NCBI RefSeq assembly: GCF_030269125.1
Contig: NZ_BSSM01000014.1
Location: 62,001-126,000 of the forward strand
DNA: 64,000 bases
Direction: 5' to 3'
Source of the DNA: Streptomyces hygroscopicus subsp. hygroscopicus
GTDB taxonomy: Bacteria > Actinomycetota > Actinomycetes > Streptomycetales > Streptomycetaceae
Shown: in pieces, positions 53,012 through 60,916 of the stretch
Layout: every line of letters begins with the position of its first letter
Numbering within the stretch: the first letter of the stretch is position 1
The notes under the pieces: model-generated
What the model was told of the DNA's origin: nothing
What the model saw: the letters and a program-made list of their open reading frames with translations, nothing else
Databases searched by the model: none
Program-made: the position numbers and the translations under genes

Positions 53012-53437
53012 CGGCCGGGCCCGACCGGTGTCGAGCGGTTCACCACCGCCCCCGGGCCGCCACGTCCCCACACCGGGGTGGCGCCGCCCCCGGTGCCCCC
53101 GAACCGCTCCGCCCTGCCCCGCGCCCCTGCCTGCGATGGCCCGCAATTCGCCACTCCTCTCGGCACGCCCCCGCACGCCGTGGTGTCCCGAGCTGCGGCG
53201 GCCTGGCTGAAGCCGCCATTCTGGGGGCGACCGGCCCGGTGCGCACTGGACGAAATGGCCTGGTACCGGGGGGTGGGACACGCCGATCTGTCGATGGCGC
53301 CGCGCCCGCACGCCCCTGCGGGAGAGCGCGACGAGCCCGCACCCCGGGCGACCGGAGGAGCGCCACCGGTCGGGCGTAACCTTTCTGCGCTTGGCCTCGC
53401 CGCCACGCCGTTCGCAGTGCCGCCCAAGGAGACCCGT
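53012..53437. other. Gap upstream of the ATP-grasp gene, no gene seen
   Basis: 426 bases. The ATP-grasp frame is open from 53078, but the extra N-terminal residues look random and a good ribosome-binding site lies at 53426. TAACCT near 53379 may be part of its promoter. Confidence 0.4.
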
Positions 53438-54286
53438 ATGCCCGCCGCTCGCCCCCGCGTCCTCTACGTCACCGACCTGGCGTACCAGGCTCGCGGGCGC
53501 CGGTACTGCGACGAGGACATCTTCCTCACCGCCCGGCTGCGCGCCCATTTCGATCTCGCGCTGTGCCATCCGCTGGACGCGGAGGCGCTGATGGACGGTC
53601 ACGACGCGGTCGTCGTCCGCAACAGCGGCCCCGTGCTCGGCTACCAGCAGGCGTACGACGCCTTCCGCGCACGCGCGCTGGAACGCGGCAGCCGGGTGTA
53701 CAACCCGGTCACCGGCAAGGCGGACATGGCCGGCAAGCGCTACCTCCTCGACCTGACCGCCGCCGGGTACCCGGTGATCCCGACCGTCGACCGGGTCGAG
53801 GACCTGCACCGGCTGCCCGCCGCGCACCGCTACGTGGTCAAGCCCCGGCTCGGCGCCGACTCCCTCGGCCTGCGCATCGTCCCCGCGAGCCGCGTCGACG
53901 CGCACGCCGGGGACGACGTCCTGATACAGCCGCACGTCGACTTCGACTACGAGGTGTCCTTCTACTTCGTGGACGACGACTTCCAATACGCCCTGTACGC
54001 CCCCGACCCACGTCGCCGCTGGGAGCTGAAGCCGTACGCGGCGACCGCCGCCGACCTGGAGTTCGCCCGCCGCTTCGTCGACTGGAACGACCTCGGCCAC
54101 GGCATCCAGCGCGTCGACGCCTGCCGTGCCCCCGACGGCGGCCTGCTGCTGGTCGAGCTGGAGGACCTCAACCCCTATCTGTCGCTGGAGGCCCTGCCGG
54201 AGGCGGACAGGGACGCCTTCGTCGGCGCGTTCACGGCGTCCCTGAGCCGGTTCGTGCGCGGGCCGTCGGCACGGTCCGACGGGTGA
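53438..54286 (+). CDS. ATP-grasp-like ligase of unknown substrate
   Basis: A 282-residue protein with a compact ATP-grasp layout: an N-terminal Rossmann-like part (RVLYVTDLAYQARGRRYCDE, DAVVVRNSGPVLGYQQAY), VYNPVTGKADMAGKRYLLDL (helix before the ATP lid), YVVKPRLGADSLGLRIV (lysine and glycine loop), DVLIQPHVDFDYEVSFYFVD, and LLLVELEDLNPYLSLEAL (metal-binding Glu/Asn). It resembles RimK/glutathione-synthetase-type ligases joining a carboxylate to an amine. No peptide substrate gene is adjacent. AAGGAG is 6 nt before ATG 53438. Confidence 0.75.
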   Translation: MPAARPRVLYVTDLAYQARGRRYCDEDIFLTARLRAHFDLALCHPLDAEALMDGHDAVVVRNSGPVLGYQQAYDAFRARALERGSRVYNPVTGKADMAGKRYLLDLTAAGYPVIPTVDRVEDLHRLPAAHRYVVKPRLGADSLGLRIVPASRVDAHAGDDVLIQPHVDFDYEVSFYFVDDDFQYALYAPDPRRRWELKPYAATAADLEFARRFVDWNDLGHGIQRVDACRAPDGGLLLVELEDLNPYLSLEALPEADRDAFVGAFTASLSRFVRGPSARSDG

Positions 54287-54491
54287 TCAGCCGGCCGCCC
54301 GGCCGCCCGGACGAGGTCGCCGAGGGTCGGTGGAGCGATCTGCCCGGTGAAGGTGAGTTCGGCCGGTGGGGCGATTCGGGAGCGGCGCGCGGGGAACGCC
54401 GGAGCGGTGGACGACCGGCGCACGCGACGATGAGCACGCGGATCCACCGGTGCGCCGGCACCCGGAGCGGCGGCGAGGAGAGCGGAGCGGC

Positions 54492-54977
54492 ATGACGCGG
54501 GCGGAGGACGGTTTCCTGGGGCGGCTCGACCCCGACATGTGCGTGGTCACGGCCGCGGCCGGCGGTGAGCGGGCGGGCTGCCTCGTCGGCTTCGCCTCGC
54601 AGTGCTCCATCCGGCCGCCCCGGTTCGCCGTGTGGCTGTCCAAGGCCAACCGCACCTACCGCGTCGCCCGTGCCGCCCACTGCCTCGCCGTCCACCTGCT
54701 CACTCGCGACCAGCGCGCCCTCGCGGAACTCTTCGGCGGCGAGACCGGCGACGACACCGACAAGTTCGTCGGCCTCGACTGCGCGCAGGGGCCCGGCGGC
54801 GCGGTCGTCCTCCGGGACGCGGCGGCCTGGTTCGTCGGCGAGATCCTGCACCGCGTCGACGGCGGCGACCATGTCGGCTTCGTGCTCGACCCCCTGGAGT
54901 GGGGCGGGGGACGGTCCGGCGACATCCTGCGGCTGTCCGACGCCGTCGGCATCGAGGCCGGTCACCCCGTGGACTGA
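54492..54977 (+). CDS. Flavin reductase-like FMN-binding split-barrel protein
   Basis: A 161-residue flavin reductase domain protein: VVTAAAGGERAGCLVGFASQ, PPRFAVWLSKANRTYRVA and HCLAVHLLTRDQRALAELFGG are the usual FMN-contacting blocks, and HRVDGGDHVGFVLDPLE closes the fold. It may supply reduced flavin to a monooxygenase or act alone. No monooxygenase is adjacent. ATG 54492 has purine-rich GAGGAGAGCGGAG upstream. Confidence 0.85.
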   Translation: MTRAEDGFLGRLDPDMCVVTAAAGGERAGCLVGFASQCSIRPPRFAVWLSKANRTYRVARAAHCLAVHLLTRDQRALAELFGGETGDDTDKFVGLDCAQGPGGAVVLRDAAAWFVGEILHRVDGGDHVGFVLDPLEWGGGRSGDILRLSDAVGIEAGHPVD

Positions 54978-55009
54978 CCCGGGCCGTCCGGCCGGCGCCC
55001 GAGGCGCGC

Positions 55010-57535
55010 CTACTCGTCCCGGCCCGCCGCCCTCCCCGTCCCGGCGGTCTTCGCCGCGGCCTCCGCCGCCTTTGCGGTGGCCGTGTCCACCGCCGCGTCG
55101 ACCGCGTCCGCCGCATCGGCCGCGTCCACCGGTTCCTCCGTACGATCGTCCGCCCGTGCCGGCATCCGGATGTCCACCACGCACACGTCGTCCCGCCGCT
55201 CGTCCGCCAGCATCGCGGCGAGCAGCGCGTCCAGGGAGCCGGACCCCCCGGCGCCATGGACCCGCACCGCCGCCGCGAGCCGGTCGAGACCCGCGTCCAG
55301 GCCCTCGCCGGGGCGTTCGACCAGGCCGTCGGTGTACAGCAGCAGCCGGTCCCCGGGTTCCAGGCGCAGCTCCGCCGACTCGTAGTACGGGTTCGCGCTG
55401 GCGCCGAGCAGCATGCCGCCGGGGCGGTCGAGGTAGCGCGCCTCGCCCCCGCGCACCAGCAGCGGCGGGAGGTGCCCGGCCTGGGCCCAGGCCAGCAGCC
55501 GGCTGGCCGGGTCGTAGCGGGCCATGATCATGGTCGCCGTCATCTGGCTGTCCCGGGAGTGCAGCAGCAGCTGGTTGAGCCGGGCCAGGGCGACCGTGAG
55601 CGAGGTGCCGGTGCTGACCATCCCCTTGGCGGTGAACCGCAGCTGGGCCATGGTGGCCACCGCGTCGATGCCGTGCCCGGCCACGTCGCCGACCACGAAC
55701 AGCGCGTCGTACTCGGGCAGTTCGATGGCGCTGAACCAGTCGCCGCCGACGTGGATCCCGGACTGGGCGGGCAGATAGGCGACCTCGACGCGCAGCCCGG
55801 CCAGCCGTACCGGCTTGCTGGGCAGGGGCAGCAGGGCGTGCTGGAGCCGGGCGGCGAGCGCCCGTTCTGCTTGCAGGACCCCGCGCTGGAGCAGCATGGT
55901 GCGTTCGCTCTTGACCAGGGCGAGTTCCGCGCTGCGCTGCGCGGTGAGGTCCTGCACGAAGCCGTGCACCTCGGCCGGGGTACCGTCCGGATCGCTGACG
56001 GCCTCGGCGACCAGCCGCAGATGCCGTACGCCTTCGGGCCCCTCGACGCGGAACGGCACGTCGAAGGCCCGCCCCTCGCGCACGAGTCCGGTGATCGCGG
56101 CGGCCAGCGGTTCCGCGTCCTGCGGCAGCGCCAGCTCCGGCAGTTTCGCCAGCTCCATCGGCCCCTGCTCGACGTCCCGCCCGAGAACGGTGTGGGCCTG
56201 CGCGGACCAGGAGATCTGCCCGGTGACCAGATTCCAGTTCGCCCAGCCGAGGTTGCCGAGCCGCTGCACGTCGGCCAGGCGCTGCTCCTGCCGGTCCTGG
56301 GGGTCGAGCCGCAGCCAGGACACCAGCAGGCCCCCGCCCAGCGGGGCGGCCCGCACCGAGAAGGTACCAGTCAGGGCCGGCCCGTCGGACACGTCCTGAT
56401 AGGCGAACGGCTCGCTCTCGAACGGCACCCCGGTCTCCAGCGTCTCCAGGTAGCCCCGCCACAGCGGCTCGCCCGCGACCGACGGGTAGCTTTCCAGGAT
56501 GCGCCGGCCGACCATGTCCCGGCCGGTGCGGCCGGACACGTCGACCGCCTGCGGGGTGGCCGCGTCGATCCGGTAGTCCTCCACCTCACCGGCGGCGGTG
56601 CGCAGCGGCGTCAGCAGCATCGCGGCCCCCGGCAGCGCGTCGAACACCGCCTGCACGGTCCGGGCGACGCCGAGTTCGCCGGGCGCCTCCCGCGCGGTGT
56701 CGAAGGCGCGCAGCCGTCCCGCGCACAACCGGGCGGCGGCGACGATCAGTTGGCGCTCCGGCGGCGTGAACGGCCCGCCGCACCGGCGCATCACCCCCAG
56801 GGCGAACCGGGCGGTTCCCCCGACGGGCACCGGCAGCCAGACCCGGCTCCGCCACCGCTCGGCCAGGTCACCGAGCAGCAGATGGCGGGTGCGGTCGGCC
56901 GCCAGGTCCTCCAGCCACAGGGGTTCGCCCGCCACCAGGGCCTCGAACGCGGGCACCCTGTCCAGCGGGGGCACATGCCGCCACTGGCCGGCGAAGTGCG
57001 CGTCGATCCCGGCATGGCCGACCAGTTCGAGACCGCCCTCGGCCCGCCGCTCGTACAGAAGCACGGCGTCGGCCCGCACCCGCGGTGCCAGGTGGTCCAG
57101 GAGCCGCCCGGCCAGCTCGTGCGGCGAGTCGACCCGGAGCAGGTCCCGGCCCGTTCGCGCGAGTACCTCCGCCATCTCCGGGGTGCCGGCGGACGGGGTC
57201 GTGCGCGGGGCGGATGCCGGGGGCGCGGGTGCCGGGGCCGCGGGAGGCGGCTGTTCCGGGGGCGGCGGGAGGGAGCCCAGCGTCAGCCAGCACTGTTCGA
57301 TCAGGGTGCGCCCGCTGTCCTCGGCGCGGCGGCGCAGCTCCTCGTGGGCGGCGTCCGGGGCGCAGCCGGTGACCGCCATCAGGACACCCTTGGCCCGCTC
57401 GAGGACCGCCGCCGTCGCGACGAGGTCGCGCAGCCGCTCCAGCTCGGCGCGCTGACGGGCCACGACCTTGGCCAGCGCCGCGCTGTCGGCGCCCGTTCCG
57501 GGGTCGTCCATCGGGGGCACGGACTCGCTCGTCAC
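55010..57535 (-). CDS. ANTAR-GAF-PAS-PP2C phosphatase
   Basis: An 841-residue multidomain regulator. Order: ANTAR-like RNA-binding helices at about 25-85 (LRDLVATAAVLERAKGVLMA, then TLIEQCWLTL), a Pro-rich linker, GAF (about 130-290), two PAS-like domains (about 300-410 and 420-540), and SpoIIE/PP2C (about 570-800) with GGDWFSAIE, GDVAGHGIDAV, YTDGLVERPG and DDVCVVDIRMP. An Ala/Asp/Thr-rich tail ends it. It probably dephosphorylates an anti-sigma antagonist in response to a sensed signal. The start is uncertain (GTG 57535 or ATG 57511; no clear ribosome-binding site). Transcribed alone. Confidence 0.85.
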   Translation of the reverse strand: MTSESVPPMDDPGTGADSAALAKVVARQRAELERLRDLVATAAVLERAKGVLMAVTGCAPDAAHEELRRRAEDSGRTLIEQCWLTLGSLPPPPEQPPPAAPAPAPPASAPRTTPSAGTPEMAEVLARTGRDLLRVDSPHELAGRLLDHLAPRVRADAVLLYERRAEGGLELVGHAGIDAHFAGQWRHVPPLDRVPAFEALVAGEPLWLEDLAADRTRHLLLGDLAERWRSRVWLPVPVGGTARFALGVMRRCGGPFTPPERQLIVAAARLCAGRLRAFDTAREAPGELGVARTVQAVFDALPGAAMLLTPLRTAAGEVEDYRIDAATPQAVDVSGRTGRDMVGRRILESYPSVAGEPLWRGYLETLETGVPFESEPFAYQDVSDGPALTGTFSVRAAPLGGGLLVSWLRLDPQDRQEQRLADVQRLGNLGWANWNLVTGQISWSAQAHTVLGRDVEQGPMELAKLPELALPQDAEPLAAAITGLVREGRAFDVPFRVEGPEGVRHLRLVAEAVSDPDGTPAEVHGFVQDLTAQRSAELALVKSERTMLLQRGVLQAERALAARLQHALLPLPSKPVRLAGLRVEVAYLPAQSGIHVGGDWFSAIELPEYDALFVVGDVAGHGIDAVATMAQLRFTAKGMVSTGTSLTVALARLNQLLLHSRDSQMTATMIMARYDPASRLLAWAQAGHLPPLLVRGGEARYLDRPGGMLLGASANPYYESAELRLEPGDRLLLYTDGLVERPGEGLDAGLDRLAAAVRVHGAGGSGSLDALLAAMLADERRDDVCVVDIRMPARADDRTEEPVDAADAADAVDAAVDTATAKAAEAAAKTAGTGRAAGRDE

Positions 57536-57659
57536 GCGTTGAGCATCGCACATTCGGGGGCGTTCGATCACTCGTCCGCGGTGGCCGAGGCGCTACGGCC
57601 CTCCGTCCGCCCTTCCCGGTGGCCCACCCGTGGGCCTGCGACGACCGGGCGGAATCGCC

Positions 57660-58022
57660 TCAGCGGCGCCCCAGGGCGGTGCTGACCGCGCGGACGCTGC
57701 GGGCGATGTGCTGGAGCTGGAGGACCTCGGCGGCGTACATCTTGATCGTGTGTTCGATGACCGATTCGGGCAGCCCGAGCGTCGGCAGCTCCGCCCGCGC
57801 GGTCTGCAGCGCGGTGCGGGCGACCCGGACCTCCTGGTCGACCTGGATCTGGGCGTGCCGGGCGAGCAGCACGGGGTGCCGGATCAGGGCCGGGTAACTC
57901 GCGTAGCGGGCGGGGATCAGCTCGCGCAGCCACTTGGCGGCCGAGCGCTCCCAGTCGTACGAGCCCGGGGTCTTGACCTGGCAGGGCCAGTCGGGACTGA
58001 TGCGCGTGCTGGTCAGTTGCAT
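57660..58022 (-). CDS. Small conserved-looking protein of unknown function
   Basis: A 120-residue protein. The N-terminus STRISPDWPCQVKTPGSYDW is followed by ERSAAKWLRELIPARYASYP and a helical region (EVRVARTALQTARAELPTLG) that may form a coiled coil. It has no signal peptide or membrane helix. ATG 58022 follows GGAAG by 8 nt. The upstream region is unusually A/T-rich. Function unknown. Confidence 0.7.
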   Translation of the reverse strand: MQLTSTRISPDWPCQVKTPGSYDWERSAAKWLRELIPARYASYPALIRHPVLLARHAQIQVDQEVRVARTALQTARAELPTLGLPESVIEHTIKMYAAEVLQLQHIARSVRAVSTALGRR

Positions 58023-58368
58023 GGTCACTTCCGGTCTGCGGCGTCGTGAGGGTGGTCCGACGAGATGCGGGCGGCCCCGGTCTAGGGGATGACCGGGGCC
58101 GCCCCTGGTGCGGCACAGGGGCGCCGCACCACCGGACACCCCCGGGGCGCCGATACGGGTAGGGGTCGGCGTTGGAGGGTGTTCGCGCGGGCGTTCCGCC
58201 AGCAGAGTATTTATATATACCGAGCAGTTTGCAAGACGTATGAAAACATTCATGCGCGATATGGGGTGAAAGATCCACCTAGGGGCGATCGGTGACCGCA
58301 AGATCTTCACGAGTGTGAGGGTGCCGCCGCAGGACCGGCGGTCGCTTCGGGAAAGCCCGAGGAGAGGC
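58023..58368. other. Intergenic region with an A/T-rich island
   Basis: No gene seen. Bases about 58205-58275 are strikingly A/T-rich for this window (runs such as TATTTATATATACC and TGAAAACATTCATG). This could be a promoter region or a trace of foreign DNA. Confidence 0.5.
58206..58234 (-). promoter_or_regulatory. Candidate promoter for the 120-residue protein gene
   Basis: Minus strand: -35 TTGCAA (58234-58229), 17-nt spacer, -10 AATACT (58211-58206), within the A/T-rich island. It would give a leader of about 180 nt. Confidence 0.45.
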
Positions 58369-59286
58369 TCAGTCCCTGACGAAGAACTGGTGCTGCTCCG
58401 ACACCTGCTCGTACTTCTCCAGCCGCGCCTGCGTCCGCTCCGGATCCGCGTCGGTCATCGCCTGGAGCAGCGCCGCCGCCATCACGCCCGGCGCGGCGTA
58501 GGAGTCGAAGACCAGCCGGGAACCGGTGCCGGTGGCGAAGGTGACGTCCGCCTCGTCGGCCACCGGTCCGAGCGCGAGATCGGTGATCAGGGCAACCTTC
58601 AGACCGGCGCGGTGCGCCACCCGGACCGCTTGCAGGGTCTCGTGGGAGTGCCGGGGCATGGCGAACGCCAGCACCCAGCTGCCGCCCGCCTCGCGGGACT
58701 GGAGCAGCGCGTCGTAGGCCACGCTGCCGCCCCGCGTCACCAGCCGTACGTCGGGGTGGATGCGACGCGCCGCGTACCCGAAGTACTCGGCCAGCGACTC
58801 CGAGATGCGCAGGCCCAGCACGGTCAGTGGGGTGGAGCGGGACAGCTCGCGGCCGATGTGGATCACCCGGTCCGGGTCGGCGAAGTCGCGCCGCAGGTTC
58901 TCCAGGTTCGCGATCTCCGCGTCCACGGCCGCTTGCAGCTCGTTCGCGCGGTTCGGCTCCCCGGGCCCGCCGGCCAGGGCCTTCAGGGCGATCGACTGGA
59001 GCCGCTCGCGCAGCGCCGGATAGCCGCTGAAGCCGACCGCGCCGGCGAAGCGGGTCACGGAGGGCTGGCTCACCCCGACCCGGTCCGCCAGTTCGGTGAT
59101 GGACAGGAACGCGGCCTCGGTGATGTGCTCGATCAGGTACTGGGCGATCCGGCGCTGCCCCGGCGACAGGCGGGGGCCGTCGAACAGCTCCCTGAGCTGG
59201 GAGGTCGGGGCCGCCTCGACCTCCGGAGCGGTCTTGCCCGAGGTGATCGCTGATGCCTGTGCGCGGGCCTGCTGCGGCGAGGGCAC
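58369..59286 (-). CDS. MurR/RpiR-family regulator with SIS domain
   Basis: A 305-residue regulator. The helix-turn-helix (about 45-115) is FLSITELADRVGVSQPSVTR with FAGAVGFSGYPALRERL. The sugar-isomerase (SIS) domain (about 130-280) binds a phosphosugar: LTVLGLRISESLAEYFGYAA, VLAFAMPRHSHETLQAVRVA. GTG 59286 has AAAGGAG 8 nt upstream. It is followed in the same direction by nothing, and upstream lies a kinase, then the divergent HAD-GH65 pair, so it likely senses a sugar phosphate made from that pathway. Confidence 0.9.
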   Translation of the reverse strand: MPSPQQARAQASAITSGKTAPEVEAAPTSQLRELFDGPRLSPGQRRIAQYLIEHITEAAFLSITELADRVGVSQPSVTRFAGAVGFSGYPALRERLQSIALKALAGGPGEPNRANELQAAVDAEIANLENLRRDFADPDRVIHIGRELSRSTPLTVLGLRISESLAEYFGYAARRIHPDVRLVTRGGSVAYDALLQSREAGGSWVLAFAMPRHSHETLQAVRVAHRAGLKVALITDLALGPVADEADVTFATGTGSRLVFDSYAAPGVMAAALLQAMTDADPERTQARLEKYEQVSEQHQFFVRD

Positions 59287-59408
59287 CGGTCCGTCTCCTT
59301 TGTCTCCCACGAGCACTCAACATAACTCACCCAGGGCCGTGACCAGCGGGTTGAGCAGCAATCGAGCGAACCGGAACACAGGCGCGAGCCCCGGGGCGAA
59401 CGGCGCCG

Positions 59409-60089
59409 CTAGCCGGCCGAGCGATCCGGCGGCAGCGCGCCGACCGGAACCACCAGGTCCGCCCGCTCCCGTGTCGTCGCCACCAGCTCGGCATTGCGCT
59501 GGTCCGTGCCCAGCACCCAGGCGCGGGCCGCCGCCCGCTCCTTGCCGAACTCCTCGTGCCGCGCGACCAGTCGGCGGATCCGCTCCTCCTCGGGGATCTC
59601 GCAGTACCACACCTCGTCCAGGCACGGCCGCACCCGCGCCCACGAACCCTCTTCCAGCAGAAGGTAGTTCCCCTCGGTCACCACCAGCCGCGCACTCGGC
59701 GGCACCGGGATCGCACCGGCCAGCGGCTGCTCCAGGACGCGCTCGAACCCGGGCGCGTACACGACCTCCCCGGTGTCCTCGCGCAGCCGCCGCAGCAGCG
59801 CCGCGTACCCGGCCGCGTCGAAGGTGTCCGGCGCGCCCTTGCGGTCCCGGCGGCCCAGCCGGTCGAGTTCGGCGTCGGCCAGGTGGAAGCCGTCCATGGG
59901 GACATGGGCGACCCACGCGCGCCCGTCGGCGTCCAGGGCGCGCACCAACCGCTCGGCCAGGGTGGACTTGCCCGCGCCGGGGCCGCCCGTGATGCCGAGC
60001 AGGGCGCGTCGGCCGCCTCGGGGGAGTGCGCGGGCGCGCGCGAGGAGATCGTCGAAGGTCGGGGCCACGGGGGGCGAGGTCGGCGGCAC
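59409..60089 (-). CDS. P-loop nucleoside/sugar kinase family protein
   Basis: A 226-residue kinase of the uridine kinase/CoaA/YggC-type P-loop group. Walker A is GITGGPGAGKSTLAERL (about residue 34); VPMDGFHLADAELDRLG is the family substrate loop; VVTEGNYLLLEEGSWARVRP is the Walker B-like strand; EEERIRRLVARHEEFGK and GTDQRNAELV form the lid. YggC-like members may phosphorylate sugars or nucleosides; the neighbours favour a sugar. GTG 60089 falls inside an inverted repeat; GTG 60065 is an alternative. No ribosome-binding site is evident. Confidence 0.83.
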   Translation of the reverse strand: MPPTSPPVAPTFDDLLARARALPRGGRRALLGITGGPGAGKSTLAERLVRALDADGRAWVAHVPMDGFHLADAELDRLGRRDRKGAPDTFDAAGYAALLRRLREDTGEVVYAPGFERVLEQPLAGAIPVPPSARLVVTEGNYLLLEEGSWARVRPCLDEVWYCEIPEEERIRRLVARHEEFGKERAAARAWVLGTDQRNAELVATTRERADLVVPVGALPPDRSAG

Positions 60090-60104
60090 ACCGCAGAGTG
60101 TGCC
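60085..60104. repeat. Perfect inverted repeat at the kinase start
   Basis: GGCACAC-cgcaga-GTGTGCC, a perfect 7-6-7 palindrome, covers the start codon region of the leftward kinase and lies 72 nt before the rightward HAD gene. Candidate operator for the sugar module. Confidence 0.6.
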
Positions 60105-60175
60105 ACCCCGGAACCGGGAGAACCTGTGGCGCGGGACACCCGGTGGAGCGCCGCTCATGGGGAACAGTCCTCGGT

Positions 60176-60916
60176 ATGACTCAGCTCGGTCTGCCCGACG
60201 ACATCCAGGCCTGCCTCTTCGATCTCGACGGCGTCGTCACCAAGACGGCCGTGGTGCACGCGGCCGCGTGGAAGGAGACGTTCGACGCGTTCCTGCGCGC
60301 CCAGGAGGGCCCAGGGACAAGGCCGTTCGACGCGGTCGCCGACTACGACGAGTACGTCGACGGCCGTCCGCGCGCCGACGGGGTGCGCGCCTTCCTCGAC
60401 TCGCGCGGCATCCATCTGCCGGAGGGCACCCCGGGCGACCCGCCGGACGCCCCGACCGTGCACGGCCTCGGCAACCGGAAGAACGAACTTCTCCTGGAGA
60501 GGATCCGCACCGGCGGCGTCGAGGCGTACGAGGGCACCCTGCGCTACCTGGAGGCGGTGCGGGCCGAAGGGCTGCGCACCGCGATCGTCTCCTCCAGCGC
60601 CAACTGCCGCGACGTGCTGCGGGCCGTGGGCGCCGAGCACTTCTTCGACGTACGGATCGACGGCGTGGTGGCCGCCGAGCGGAGGCTGCCGGGCAAGCCG
60701 CACCCCGACACCTTCCTCGCCGCCGCCCACGACCTCGGCGTCGAACCGTCCCGGGCCGCCGTGTTCGAGGACGCCCTGGCCGGCATGGACGCGGGCCGCG
60801 CGGGCGGCTTCGGGTACGTCGTCGGCCTCGACCGGGTCGGCCAGGGCGACGCCCTCTACGCGCACGGCGCGAGCGTCGTCGTGAAGGACCTCACCGAGCT
60901 GGGAGGCAAGCGGTGA
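60176..60916 (+). CDS. Beta-phosphoglucomutase-family HAD phosphatase
   Basis: A 246-residue HAD enzyme. Motif I is CLFDLDGVVTKTAVVHAAAW (nucleophile and acid-base Asp), motif II IVSSSANC, motif III KPHPDTF, motif IV VFEDALAGMDAGRAGGF. The cap helices fit beta-phosphoglucomutase, which turns beta-glucose-1-phosphate into glucose-6-phosphate. Overlap (GTGA) with the GH65 gene confirms the link, since inverting GH65 phosphorylases release beta-glucose-1-phosphate. ATG 60176 has no clear ribosome-binding site. Confidence 0.9.
   Translation: MTQLGLPDDIQACLFDLDGVVTKTAVVHAAAWKETFDAFLRAQEGPGTRPFDAVADYDEYVDGRPRADGVRAFLDSRGIHLPEGTPGDPPDAPTVHGLGNRKNELLLERIRTGGVEAYEGTLRYLEAVRAEGLRTAIVSSSANCRDVLRAVGAEHFFDVRIDGVVAAERRLPGKPHPDTFLAAAHDLGVEPSRAAVFEDALAGMDAGRAGGFGYVVGLDRVGQGDALYAHGASVVVKDLTELGGKR

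Noticed and set aside
59773..60912. Long upstream extension of the GH65 frame
   Set aside because: It overlaps the kinase and HAD genes in another frame; GTG 60913 overlapping the HAD stop is the natural start.
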